Shown here: positions 23,191 through 34,772 of the stretch, piece after piece
Layout of the letters: each line of letters begins with the position of its first letter
Numbering within the stretch: position 1 is the first letter of the stretch
NCBI GenBank assembly: GCA_023014485.1
Contig: JAJOZX010003317.1
Location: 114,501-178,500, forward strand
From: Bathynomus jamesi
Lineage: Eukaryota > Arthropoda > Malacostraca > Isopoda > Cirolanidae
DNA: 64,000 nt
Direction of reading: 5' to 3'
Notes under the pieces: model-generated
The model's input: the letters and a program-made list of their open reading frames with translations, nothing else
The model's database searches: none
Told to the model about the DNA's origin: nothing
Program-made: the position numbers and the translations under genes

Positions 23191-23606
23191 TTACACTGGG
23201 GAACAAATTTCAACTTTTTGTCTATTGAATTAGATTTGACAGTTAGTTCTAGGTAATTTGGGTGCGCTGAGCACGAATTTTTACTCGGTTTTGCTCTATC
23301 AGGTCCTGATTTTGCTCAACACCCCTCCTCTTTCGTCGTATTCATAAAAAGGTTTTTTTCTCAATACTCGCTGTCTTTTTGCAGTTACACATTATGCAAC
23401 TAGGTTTTTATCTAGGTATTTGTACCTATTGTTATGGTATTGTTGTATTATGTATATTTTTATATGTAACACCCTAGAAATATTTTTAATTTTGTCATTT
23501 TTAACCCATTTTAATATTAGTAAATTAAGCTAAAAATATCATAGAATTCTAAAATTTTCTCGAGCGTTCCTGTTCTCTGTAGAGTATTCTAGAGGGATAA
23601 CTAAAA

Positions 23607-23680
23607 TATATAAAAGCGACTCGTTTCCAGAGTTAATCAGTCAATTCAATCAGTCAGTCAGTCAGTCAGTCAGTTGAGTT
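23607..23680 (+). promoter_or_regulatory. TATA box and TCAGT initiator of copy B
   Basis: TATAAAAG starts at 23609 and TCAGT lies at 23637-23641, which places the TATA box at -30 if the A at 23639 is +1; this is the canonical spacing. TCAGT is the arthropod initiator. It is followed by a run of (TCAG)n repeats (about 23659-23680) that offers further initiators. An acceptor-like TTTATATTTCAG ends at about 23888 and its counterpart GGTATTTTTCAG is found in copy C, so a 5'-UTR intron is plausible. Confidence 0.7.
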
Positions 23681-23956
23681 AGTTAATTAAGTTTGGGCAT
23701 TAACATAATTTTGAATTGGCATATGATTTAGTGAGTAATTTTGTCATCGTGATTTAATATAGTTGATTTAATTAGACGTAATTTATATTGTACCTACTCA
23801 TCCGTGTTTCTAGTTTAATTTCATAGATTGTAAGTACCTATTTCATAATAAGTACCTATTTAAACTAATTTTTGTGTTTATATTTCAGATTTTCTTAAAT
23901 TTATATGAATTAAGGGCTTTAAATACCTTTACAAATTGGCAGAACAATCAAGCAAT

Positions 23957-25906
23957 ATGTCATCAAGCACTAGAAAGTTCAAATGCAAAAACAACCCTGA
24001 TTCCTTCTGTTATATATGTGGAAATTTTACACTTCCACATCAACGAGCAAATATAACTGACTTCGTAAAAAGAGCTTACTTAGCTTATTTTGGCATAAAA
24101 CTGGGGGACCAAGATAAATCGTGGGCTCCACATAAAGCCTGCACTATATGCATTGAAAGACTGCGACATTGGACGAAGGGTTCGGATTCAAAAATACCTT
24201 TTGGAGTTCCGATGGTAAGTTTATGATTTCATAAAACTACGTAATTTAATCACTAGTATACTGTAACTTACCTAAATGTAATTGTAACAGGTACATAAAC
24301 AAAAATTTACAGAAAATGTTTATAAGAATCTCAAATATTGCATAAGGTTGAAACACATAGAAATGTTAAATGTTTGGGTGATAACTTTTGATAAAATTCA
24401 TAAAAACAAGTCTCGTCGCTTTTGTTAACGCTTCACAATTTTTTTTCCATATCAGGTGTGGCGAGAGCCTATTAACCACGAGACCGATTGCTACCTTTGC
24501 TTTGTCAAGACTTCGGGCTTCACTAAGAAAAATAAACATTGTATCGAGTACCCAAATTTCGACACCGCGATACGACCTGTTCTACATTCAAATGAGATCC
24601 CCATTCCAAAATTTAAGGGTCTGCCAACTCAAGAATTAGTTGAAGATGTTCCTGAAAATATTGTTATGCACTTTGAGGAGTCAGACACCGATTTTGACCC
24701 CAGCGTATTTGAAAGTCAAAACGATCCGCAAAAGTTTAACCAGGCCGAGTTGAATGATCTTGTAAGGGATCTAAATTTGCCAAAAAAGGCTGCGGAAATT
24801 TTAGCTTCAAGACTTAAAGAGAAAAACTTGCTTACTTCAAACACATACATTTCATTTTACAGAAAAAGAGAAGAAGAACTTGTTAAATATTTTAGAACAG
24901 AGGATAGTTTAGTATATTGCTGCGACATAGTTGGTTTGTTAAAGAAGATGGGGGTTGAGTCTTACGATGCAAATGATTGGCGCTTGTTTTTAGACAGTTC
25001 GAAAAGAAGTCTTAAGTGTGTGTTGTTGCATAATGGCAATCTATACGGCTCGATACCGATTGGGCACTCAACAAAATTAAAAGAAAAGTATGAACATATA
25101 GAAAAGGTTTTAAATCTTATCAAATATAGGGAGCACGAGTGGATCATATGTGTTGACTTAAAAATGGTTAATTTTCTGCTAGGACAACAAGGAGGGTATA
25201 CTAAATATCCCTGCTTCCTTTGCTTATGGGACAGCAGAGCCAAGGAAGAACATTATTTCAAACAAATCTGGCCAGCACGAACATCACTTACTGTCGGAGA
25301 AAAAAACGTAATTAATCCACCTTTAGTGAGCAGAGATAAAATCATATTTCCTTCTCTGCATATAAAACTAGGCTCATTAAACAATATGTAAAAGCTTTAG
25401 ATACGAACGGCGAGTGTTTCAAATACATAACTTCAAAATTTCCAAGTTTAAGTTATGAAAAAATCAAGGCGGGAATTTTCGACGGTCCACAAATAAGAAC
25501 AATGATTAAAGACAGCAATTTTCCTAATGTCATGAATGAACGCGAAAAAAATGGCTGGTTCTCATTCGTGGACTTGATAGAAAACTTTTTAGGCAATTAT
25601 AGGGCAGATAACTACGAAGAAATCGTAAAAAAACTTTTAAGGGACTACAAAGAGTTAGGTTGCAATATGAGCATAAAAATGCAATTTTTGAATAGCCATC
25701 TTGACCAATTTCCAAGTAATTTAGGTGATGTAAGTGACGAACAAGGGGAGAGATTCCACCAAGATATCAAAATTATGGAGGAACGGTACCAAGGCCGCTG
25801 GGATTCCCACATGATGGCTGATTACTGCTGGTGCTTGAAAAGAGACCTGCCATCAACAAGCAAATACGCTAGAAAGTCTTACAAAAGAAAATTTTTGCCA
25901 CAGTGA
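23957..25906 (+). CDS. CACTG-family transposase-like protein, copy B: two exons, one frameshift
   Basis: Exon 1 is 23957-24214 (86 codons, MSSSTRKFKCKNN...), the intron 24215-24455 (GTAAGT...TTTCCATATCAG), and exon 2 runs 24456-25906. The splice joins FGVPM to VWREP in frame, as in the uninterrupted copy A. The N-terminus has C18-Y-I-C21, W56-A-P-H59, C62-T-I-C65 and D97-C98-Y-L-C101, a likely zinc-binding module. The core has WRLFLDSSKRS (D266), WIICVDLKM (D320), YPCFLCLWDSRA, FPSLHIKLG and EQGERFHQDIK (E at 25748). One missing base near 25371 shifts the frame; reading resumes to the stop at 25906. D266, D320 and the Glu are my candidates for a DDE core with a Cys-rich insert; this is inference. 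The family is widespread in invertebrate genomes as an unnamed hypothetical protein, from memory. Confidence 0.8.
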
Positions 25907-26335
25907 AAGCTTCATATCTGTTTGTTTTTTTATTTTATGTCATTTCTATCGTTATAATGTAATTTTACTGTAGTTTGAACTGCTTGTATTCATGAAACTT
26001 GAAAAAAAAATTTAACACACGACTTAATTTTTTAGTCCTAATTTGAAAAATCTGGAAAATGGCACATAGGCTGTCGACAAGAATCAGGACCTGATAGAGC
26101 CAAACCGAGTTGAAATTCGTATTCAGCGCACCCAAATTACCTAGAATCAAGTGTCCAGATATCATTCAATAAAATACGTGTTGCCCAGTGTTATTGTTTG
26201 ATTAACCATATCGTTTATTATCTTCATGAATATTGCACTCTTTTATGGGATTTATCTCTTGTCAGTATAGTTTATCATTATCATGAAACTTTACTTCTAT
26301 ATGATTTTCAAAATTTAATTTATCAGCATTCATTA

Positions 26336-26970
26336 CACTGCCCAACACCAATTTTGCTGATTTAATTCTAACACCTGTTTTTAGGTAACTTTGGTGTGCT
26401 GATTTAAAAAATCACCTTAGTTTTTGCCTATCACGTCAGGTTTTCGAGCAATCAAATACGGATATTTTGGAGATATCGCATTTTGGCAGGGTTATGCCCA
26501 ATTTTTTTTCTTTTCAAAAAATAAGTTTTTACATACTCAGAATCAGCATGGAAAAGTAAACAATTGTGCAGGGAGTGAACTTTAATATACAATGGTAATA
26601 TTGACACAAAGTGATTAAGTGTTTAAATAAGCAAAAAATGAATCCATGATCATGACGTCACGCTCACACCTGGGAAAATCACAGATACCCAAGATTTTAA
26701 TATGTTGTACATGACCTTTAGATTTAATGCACAGATTTGTGCATTCCACAGATAAAATTTTAACAGCAAAACAGCTGTTAACAGGTCTCAAAAATCATCA
26801 ATTTTAATAAGCGCCCTTCATGGATCACCCAAAATAGGCATATTGCATTGCACGAAAACCTGATGTGATGGACAAAATCTAAGGTGATTTTTGAAATCAG
26901 CACATCGATATTATCCAGAAACAGGTCTTAGAATTAAATCAGCAGCAAAAATTTTTTTTGTTGGGCAGTG
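26336..26970. mobile_element. Non-autonomous member of the CACTG/TTA family
   Basis: 635 bp bounded by CACTGCCCAACA and its complement, with TTA target duplications (26333-26335 and 26971-26973). The second inverted block is AATTTTGCTGATTTAATTCT and its near complement. The subterminal TAACTTTGGTGTGCTGATTT and CCTATCACGTCAGGTTTT are recognisable versions of the autonomous ends. No coding frame. It lies only about 140 bp right of copy B. Confidence 0.9.
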
Positions 26971-26973
26971 TTA

Positions 26974-27600
26974 TCATTCATCAGGAATGACTGATATTCC
27001 TTAAAAAACTCGAACAATGAATTCAATTCTATACATGAAACTTCCTCCTCCTTTCAAACACTATTAATGAGAGGAAGAACAAAACCAAAATATCTTAAAG
27101 GAGACAATCTTTCATGTGTAGTAAAATTCTGCATAAAAAAAATTGATGAGTCTGTAAGCTTCAAAATTAAATTTTAATTACAAGTGCTTTGAAACATGAG
27201 GGAAGATTAAGAGTCTTAAAACTGAAGCCTAATTTAAAATAATCTTTTCCTCTTTGGATAATTAAGTAAATAACTTTTGTGCAAGAATTTAACTTAGTTT
27301 TATTTGGATGTTCGATTGAATCTAAAAGAAGAAAAAGAGAAAATGTAATACAGTACTCTCACGGTTATTCGTGCTTCACTCAACTATGAATCGAGTTAAC
27401 CATGATTTACTAATTATGGTCATTATGTACTTATCAGTGACTATGATACTGAGTTAAGCGCGATTTGGTGCGGTGTTTACAGCCACCACCTCAACACAAT
27501 TTAAATACGAAATACGATCCTACAAACATGACTGTGAAGGTTTTGTAGTACAAACTTGATGCCTAAAGTGCTAATTTTTATTTTTATTTTTTATGCAGGA
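26974..27600. other. AT-rich DNA with a possible Tigger/pogo-type end
   Basis: Near 27352 the sequence CAGTACTCTCACGGTTATTC resembles the CAGTA... tips of pogo/Tigger elements, followed by GAGTTAACCATGATTTAC-like text. No matching right end was found, so this is only a suggestion. Confidence 0.25.
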
Positions 27601-28200
27601 ACGAAGGGCCAAGGGCGAACACCCTGCAAACTATCCCCTCCATAGAAGAAGAAGAGAGCCAAAATCAAAGCCCAGAGTTTTCGAGATGCCTGGATACTGC
27701 GTTTGGAAGATTGGAGGTTATAGACCAGAGAGGAAGGATTGAGGAAGGTTTTTTTCAGAGTTTACCGGTGGAGTAGATGAAAGATAGAGAATATTGATCA
27801 ACACTTGTATTAAAGAATTGGATAGAAAAAGGATGAGAATGTGTTGAAAGTCCGGTATTGCAAGCTCTCCTTAAAGGACGACACATACAGTTAGAGAGAT
27901 TAGAAGAGCAGTGTCCGTTACAATAGCGATAGTAGAGAGAATGAGACAACATTGCGGCGAAGGGAAAGTGATTGAAGGCAGTCAGTAAAGAGTCAGGGAA
28001 TTAATGAGACGAAAGTCTTTGATTCTACCCGGTTAAGCAGAGTTGTATGCGTTCAGCCAGCCCACAAATAAGAAGCGTACTCCCTACAGGGGCGGTCAAG
28101 ACCTCTGAACAGAGACAGCAAATGATTGGGAGGGGGTGAAGAAACTGCTGAGCCGGTACAACACACCTAAGCTTTAAATTTTACAGCTACAATGAGCACA
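27601..28200. other. Unassigned, purine-rich sequence
   Basis: Higher GC than its neighbours, with GAAGAAGAAGAGAGCC and AGATTGGAGGTTATAGACC stretches. No long frame and no matching copy in this window. It may be a repeat of unknown type. Confidence 0.3.
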
Positions 28201-28218
28201 TGCTCTATAATAAAGCGT

Positions 28219-28219
28219 G

Positions 28220-28250
<31 letters not shown>

Positions 28251-28252
28251 AC
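28219..28252 (+). repeat. (CA)n microsatellite
   Basis: A run of about 16 CA dinucleotides with one AAAC interruption. Confidence 0.9.
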
Positions 28253-28553
28253 TCAGAACTTACTGACTGAAATATAACATAGGAAGACATATGACTGAAA
28301 ATTCTCTCTGGAAACGTATGTCATCATTTTTCAGAATCTGTCATTTATTTTGAAAAAGAAATATTACCCTAATTTCGGAAAAAAAATTATACTGGTTATG
28401 GCAAAAAAAAAATACGCCACTATTTAAAATGTATATTTTAAACACATAATATAAACAAACTTTGAAACAACCTTTTTTCAATTTAGGATCACTTATCTTA
28501 CACATCATGACAAGAGATGTTCAAAATGCCCTCCGTCATTATCCCTACAGAGC

Positions 28554-28803
28554 TCAAGACGCATTCGCCACTCGTCGATAGTACTGTTCAGAAATCGTTG
28601 CGTGCGATATGCTACGCCATTCGTCCACGATTGTAGCTCTAAGTTGTTGAACATTTCGAATTTGATGACCAGGGCGATAAACTGTTTCTTTTAGTGTTTC
28701 CCACCCTGAGTAGTCCAACGGATTCAAATCCGGGCTGTTGGCTGGCCACATTGCAGGTTCTATGAAATCAGGGGCTGTTTGTTTCAGGTAATCAACTGTG
28801 ACT
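28554..28803 (-). pseudogene. mariner transposase C-terminal fragment
   Basis: A continuous minus-strand frame with DYLKQTAPDF, the third catalytic block WPANSPDLNPLDYSGWETLK, and the helical end RATIVDEWRSISHATI. Asp at the LDY position suggests a mariner-type DDD triad rather than Tc1 DDE. The upstream catalytic blocks are absent, so this is a fragment. Confidence 0.8.
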
Positions 28804-29262
28804 GTAGCTACATATATATATATGTATATACAGTGTGTATATACATATAGAGGAGTCGACCGCGGGTCGATCCCGAACCGTCGTTCGAACTCACTTAAAG
28901 GTAAGGTAAGGTACGTAAAGGTAATATATTATTTGCATTTACTATTATAACTAATAAATGAACCGTTCTAAATTATGATAATTAGATTTACTCGTATATT
29001 CTTCAAGGAATAGAAAGATGAAGAATAATTTTAGCCAATATTTGCTTATTTTTTATTATATATTGCACCATGCAAAGATGTTAATACTATAAACACCCAG
29101 GAATGTCTGTCAGTCTGTCACGCTCGAAAAGAGAAGATTCTTGATATATATATGTATATGGGCGATATTTGTATTTTAATGCATTAGAAAAAGGCGTAAT
29201 GAATTCTACTTACACATATTGATTAGGTCCCGAGGTTGTGCACCTGGGTGTTGAATGCCCGG
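28804..29262. other. No gene; TA-rich palindromic stretch
   Basis: CATATATATATATGTATATAC followed by GTATATACATATAG forms a short palindrome near 28811-28850. Nothing else is recognised. Confidence 0.4.
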
Positions 29263-29440
29263 TTAGGTTAATTGAATAGGTTAATTGAATGCCCGATTAG
29301 GTCAACTGTACGCCCTTGACAATTGGTTAGGTTAAGTCGTGATATTTTCGTTAGCTTTAACGAAAATATCACGACTTAACCTAACCAATCGTCAAGGGCG
29401 TACAATTAACCTAACCGGGCATTCAATTAACCTAACTAAT
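29263..29440. mobile_element. Fold-back element with ~70-bp arms
   Basis: The arms 29284-29353 and 29358-29427 are almost perfect complements around a 4-nt loop (GCTT). They contain TTAACGAAAATATCACGACT, CTAACCAAT and CAAGGGCGTACA. The CCCGGTTAGGTTAATTGAAT segment is repeated outside the left arm. Related to 18244-18418 and to the ends of the 50186-52201 element. Confidence 0.8.
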
Positions 29441-30879
29441 AACAGTCTTCGAACTACAAGAAATATTCCACCGTCGGCTGGGCTATTTTTGCCACCCGCA
29501 CGAAGGGCGGGTTCTAACCCACTCACAAGTGAAATAGTTACTGCCGATCCTGAATATTTTCCTTTGAGGTATAAATCATAATTATTTTTGCCTGGAGGCG
29601 GCAGAATGGCGGGCATATTGGTTAGGACAAGTCCCGTACAAAGATATTTAGTTGGAGAGGAAAATATAGAGTGCATCTGAATTCTATGATTGAGAGAACC
29701 TTTTTAAGTGAATTTATAATTATTTTAAATACTGATCAGGGGAAGCTAAAATTTAGACTGTAACTGGGTCAGAATAAGAGAAGAAGGATGGTATACAGGT
29801 TGGCACAATTATGCTTCAGCTATGGGAATGGTAAAAGAGTTTTAGTAAAATCTAACAAAACAAAGATGAGAGGAATGCATTTGTTTATAAACGCTTTCCT
29901 TGACTGGTGTGCAAGATGTATGTTTTCACAGGCGTATCGCATTGATTGAGGTCGAGATGTTACATAGGGTTACACGCAGTTACACAAGGTTACATGGGGA
30001 TACGTGAGGTTACAGAACACTGCAACACTCTGTGATGATGTGACTAAGATATTTTTGGTTCAGAGACGAGTTCGTTTGGACTGTAGAGTTTACTGCTATG
30101 AGACATACATAACTTTAGAATAAAACAAAGCAGAGAATGTCGAACTCATCGCCTATTTTCCTATTCCCACATCAACCGAGTTGATACATCTGCAGTACTA
30201 AATATTTGTTTTAGTAGCATAATCATAAATATTTGCAGAATCATAAGCATAAACAATTTGTTTTATTTTTTCTTTTGTTTTATCTGTAAATAAATATGCA
30301 GAGCCTATCGAAGTCTTTAACTCATTTCAAAACTTTTAAAAGAAAATTGCAGATTATTATCCAAAACGTAAGAATTGCAAAATTCCACTACAGTACATTA
30401 GTACAGTAAATGTTCAAATAATTACTGTTTATACAATTCAACAACTGATTTTGTGTTAACCGAATCCATTTTAAATGTTTTTAATTATAAATTACTATTT
30501 ATATCTTAATATATACTTTCAAATTGGATGTAGGCAAAGGGCCCACAGGAAATTATAGATAGAAGTATATTGATAAATCTATTTTGACATACTAAAACAT
30601 GCCATATTTTGGGCATGTTTTTCTTCTGGAATGTTTCTATTCCTACACAAAACTATCCAAAATTTGGTTGTATATTTTTGACAAGTTGTCAACAAACTAA
30701 AAGGTGTTACAGTTTTGGGCAGCTTATTTTCTTAAATTTCTCTACTCCCGCCTATACCTGTCCAAGAACGTTGGCAAATTCAAAGGTTCTCAACTGACAT
30801 CTATTAAGGAAAATTCGATATATTTCCAGTTTCAGTTCCAATGCAAGAACTATGTATGCCATCACTCTTATGTAGATAA
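29441..30879. other. No supported gene
   Basis: A GC-richer patch (29450-29520, CGTCGGCTGGGCTATTTTTG) is followed by AT-rich DNA. Near 29954-30015 the short phrase GGTTACA(C/T)-R recurs four to five times. Between 30609 and 31075 frames are open but carry no known motif. Confidence 0.4.
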
Positions 30880-31154
30880 CACTGTGCAACATTGTTTTGT
30901 TTATGTTGATTTTTCGATCTTTTCTATATGTTTCGGCCACGCTGATTACAGATTTGGCATCGGTTTTGCTCGAAAAACTATAGTGTTTATATGGTCAAAT
31001 TTAGAAATCTTACTTTTTCGCCAGTTACAGTTTTGGAACCAAAACGGATTTATTAGTAAAGTTTTTATTGGTTAAATATTTGTACACATTTGGTTTCTTA
31101 GTTCTGTTTATAAAATGTTTTTTGGTATTTTTCAGATATTTGAATTAGAATTAT

Positions 31155-32821
31155 ATGGTGATGGCTACCGATAGGCCCTGCAGACACTCTGCAGATTCAT
31201 TTTGTTATGTTTGTGGCCATTACATAAATCCAAAGCAAGTAAAGCACAAAATTGACACAGGAATGAAGTTTTGTACAGCATATCACGCTTACTTTGGCAT
31301 GCCCATGGGCGATCAAGATAAATCATGGGCACCTCACTTTTGCTGTGGAAGCTGCCGTTCCACATTAGAAGGATGGCTGCGAGGTACCACAAAAAGCATA
31401 CCATTTGGAGGGAGCAAACCAATCACCACGATGATTGCTACTTCTGCATAGTAGACATTTCACTCTACAAGAGAGGTAAAGGTCGAAAAAATGTCCTATA
31501 TTCAAATATCCCATCTTCTATTGCCCCAGTCCCCTATAATGAAGATTCACCCGTTCCATGCCCACCCACCATAGAGGAAATAGAAAAAACGCCTTTAATA
31601 TCCTCCGATGAAGATGAAGATGCTGACTTCGAGGCAAGCTCCAATACGTCACCCCATTTCCCAACCAGAAAGACATAGACGACCTAGTCAGAGATATGAA
31701 CCTTACGAAAACCAATGCAGAAATTATGACGTCCCTCCTTGAAGAGTGGAATCTTTTGGACCCAAGTGTCAAGATCTCTTTCTACAGGAATAGGCATTTG
31801 CGATACGCTTCTTTCTACTCCTGTTTTGCAACGAGCTCTCTCTGCTACTGCTGTGATGTGAATGGCCGTTTTGCTGAGATAGGAATTGAATACAGCCCTG
31901 CTGATTGGCGCTTGTTTATTGACAGATGAAGTACAAGTTTAAAAGGCGTCCTACTATATAATAGAAACATGTTTCCATCTATTCCTGTGGCTCATTCGGT
32001 TGAATTGAAGGGAGAATATGGAACTGTAAAGCAGTTGCTAGACAAAATAAACTACAGTGAACATAGAGGGGATGCATGTGGAGACTTCAAAATGGTAGGA
32101 TTCTTGCTTGGACTACAGGGCGGTTACACTAAATATTCGTGTTTCCTCTGCCTTTGAGACAGCAGAGCAGATGGTGAGCACTTTGTCAGAAAGGAATGGC
32201 CCGTGAGAAATGAGCTTAATCCAGACAAATACAATATTCTTAACGAAGCCCTTGTTCCAACAGAAAAAAATTTTCTACTCCCGCTGCATATCAAGCTGGT
32301 CTTATTAAACAATTCATCAAAGCTTTGGATGCTGAAAGTGATGCTCTTTATCATATATGTTCAATGTTTCCCAAACTTTCTGAAACTAAAATCAAGGGAG
32401 GCATATTTGTTGAACCTCAAGTGAGGCGCATGTTAGCATCTAAAGAGTTAGAAGAAAAAATGACAGCTCTTGAAAAAATGCTTGGCAGTCATTTCGGCTT
32501 GTAGTCCATGGATTTTTAGGTAACAAGAAGAACGACAACTACAAAGAGCTAGTAGAAAATCTACTCAAACACTTTCAAAGGTTAGGTTGTAGAATGTCCT
32601 TAAAGTTACACTATCTGGACTCTCATTTAGAATTCTTCAGATCAAATTTGGGTGACGTAAGTGAAAAACAAGGTGAACGATTTCACCAAGATATCCAAAC
32701 CATGGAGAGGAGATATCATGGAAAATGGGACGAAGCTATGATGGACGACTATATCTGGTGTTTAATACGAGATAATCCACGGGACTACAAGAGAAAAAGT
32801 CGCTCAAATGTACATTTTTAA
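31155..32821 (+). pseudogene. CACTG-family transposase-like protein, copy C
   Basis: Begins MVMATDRPCRHSADSFCYVCG and keeps GDQDKSWAPHFCCGSC and LEGWLRGTTKSIPFG. It then shifts frame to IWREQTNHHDDCYFC at a junction where the codons before the intron and the intron itself are absent. Later pieces: DWRLFIDR followed by a stop, GGYTKYSCFLCL and a stop, LLPLHIKLV, then KQGERFHQDIQTMERRYHGKW near the end (32594-32821). Multiple stops and frameshifts make it dead. The acceptor-like TTTTTCAG just before the ATG matches that of copy B. Confidence 0.8.
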
Positions 32822-32883
32822 GCATTATCCGTTTAGATTTGTGAGCATATTTGTGTGCATATTATATTTGGGTGCATTATATA

Positions 32884-34251
32884 CGGGGCTCCAATAAACC
32901 TTAGCCCCCCCGCCCATGGCCTAAACCATTAGAGGTACAGTAAAACTAAACATACCTTACAAAAGATAATTTGATCCTGCATTTAATGAGAAACAATTAA
33001 AAGTTGGTGTTCCCGCCATTGGCTTCCAAGACAGCCTGAATTCGCTTTGGGTAGCTTGCCAAAAGTGACGTGAATAGATCTTGATCGTTACGCAAATTTG
33101 CTAAAACAGTTTCAATGTGTTGCGTCATTGTATCCTTCGAAAATCGATTTGCTGCAGGTTCTTGAAACAAGACATTCAACCTTGTCCTTTATAACTGATG
33201 CAATGTGTTCACAGACGTTCAGGTCAGGAGAATTTCCTGGCCATTCTTCATTTCCAAAGAAATCGATCTCATGGTTCCGCAACAACTGTTGAGTGGCTAA
33301 TGCCTTAAAGCAGGGGCTTTATCGTGCAGAAGTGTGACCTGATCGATATCCATAACATTGTTTGGGTTTCTTAGAAAAGGAATGACATGCTGGGATAGAA
33401 TAATATCACGAAAATACTGTCCATCCAAACTCTGACCATTTGGCTTCAGCACCCACATGAGCTTCTTTGCAGTGAACAAAACAAACACACCAACACAGTC
33501 TGGACTTTTTAATAATTCGCGATAATGTTCATTGTCATCGATTTCATCTGGTGTTGTGGGCCACACTCGATCATTTTGGGAGTTAGGCCGACGTGTTACG
33601 TAAACAAAAAATTCATCGGAGACGGCTAAATGCATGAAATCATCCACATCCCAATCTTCAAGATAATGGGCAGACCACATTCTGTCATCGATGTTAAGTT
33701 GAGTTCTTCTTGGCTTTGGAAGTTCATGCCAAGGCTTTAAACCTTGCCTATGACGGTACAGTCGAATGATCCCACCACTAACGATCTTTCCTCTCAACAC
33801 TTCGATCTCTCTAGAAAATTTAGCACAGCTGTTTTTCCGCTTACACGTACCGCTTTCAATGATGTCCTTTGTTTCCTGAGAGAGTGGCAAATTTGGGCGC
33901 CCAGATTTGGTTGTATCCATTTCACATTCATCCAAAGTTTTATTCCAATTTTTTTGACGAAGTCCTCACTTCTTCGCAACTTTTTGGCAACCCATGAACG
34001 TGTTATAAAGGTGGCTCCAACATCACGAGCTTCCCAAAATGTTATTGCTCGTATGCGATCTATCAACGTTGCCTCTCCGAATCAAAAATTAATTGAGAAG
34101 CCATATATTATCACTTTATCAGCTAGAGTAATTTTAATAACTGCATTAAATAAAGAATTTTATATATTTTTATAATCACTAAAAACTATTTCGATATAAG
34201 TAAACATGTAAGCTGCAAATCGTGGGGGGGCTAAGGTTTTTTGGAACCCCT
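32884..34251 (-). mobile_element. Tc1-type transposon nested in copy C
   Basis: 1368 bp between TA dinucleotides (32882-32883 and 34252-34253). The ends are CGGGGCTCCAATAAACCTTA at the left and the complement AGGGGTTCCAAAAAACCTTA at the right, each followed by GCCCCCCC. A minus-strand transposase relic fills the interior. A CATTATATA-type microsatellite follows the right end. Confidence 0.88.
33000..34066 (-). pseudogene. Tc1-like transposase, frameshifted
   Basis: The N-terminal helix-turn-helix part (34066-33794) reads ITFWEARDVGATFITRSWVA. A second frame (33935-33297) has the GRP-like SGRPNLPLSQ, first catalytic block LAVSDEFFVYV and second block TLLHDKAPALRH. The third block NSPDLNVCEHI follows near 33230 and the C-terminus runs to ANGGNTNF (33000). 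Spacing and the Glu after SPDLN fit DD34E. At least three frame breaks. Confidence 0.82.
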
Positions 34252-34772
34252 TATACATTATATACGCATTATATATACATTATATACGCATTATATATAC
34301 ATTATATACATTATATACACATTATATATCTTTAAATATGAAATATATTTATTTTCCTTTCCTTTTCTTCATTGTGATTTTTCTCTCTGATAAACCACTA
34401 GGTGCATAAAATAGATTATGGTTTTCAGAAGAAACTAGAGTTTTCACGAGAAAACTAATGCGATTGTTTAATTCAACGCACCCAAAAACATAAAGAAACA
34501 CCAACAAAATAAGATAAACATAAATTTTCCAAAATTTTGCTACATACTGATTTAAAACTTATATGATATTTTCAACAATCTTTTTAAAAATGCATCTGAA
34601 ATATAAAAAATTATCATACAATTAAATTTATGATAAATGAGGGAGAATAAAATGGGTCATTTTACAATTTAGCACAAAAATAAGATTTTAATGTTAAGGC
34701 AAAACCAAGTATTGTGTAATATCACTGAAAACCTGTGACAATTTGGTAAATGTTTCAAGATGCTAATTAGTC

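Larger units (their letters stand above)
23194..26190 (+). mobile_element. CACTG/TTA transposon family, copy B (nearly intact)
   Basis: 2997 bp between TTA direct repeats (23191-23193 and 26191-26193). The tips are CACTGGGGAACA at the left and TGTTGCCCAGTG (complement CACTGGGCAACA) at the right. A long subterminal inverted repeat follows: TTCTAGGTAATTTGGGTGCG with CTGA at the left and its exact complement at the right, then CTCGGTTTTGCTCTATCAGG and its near complement. CACTG ends with 3-bp target duplication resemble the CACTA-Mirage-Chapaev group. It carries a promoter, a coding intron and one frameshift in the gene. Confidence 0.88.
30880..34549 (+). mobile_element. CACTG/TTA transposon family, copy C (degenerate, interrupted by Tc1)
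   Basis: The left tip CACTGTGCAACA is at 30880, followed by the family subterminal stretch GCTGATTACAGATTTGGC and TCGGTTTTGCTC (about 30938-30975). The right side has ATTCAACGCACCCAAAAA at about 34471, the complement of the family TTGGGTGCGCTGA motif, and a tip near TTGCTACATACTG (34549). The target duplication is not clean (TAA at the left, ATTTA at the right), consistent with age. A Tc1-type element occupies 32884-34251. Confidence 0.7.

Noticed and set aside
28219..28260. CRISPR-like or satellite array
   Set aside because: Plain CA microsatellite; no spaced repeats of CRISPR type were seen anywhere in the window.
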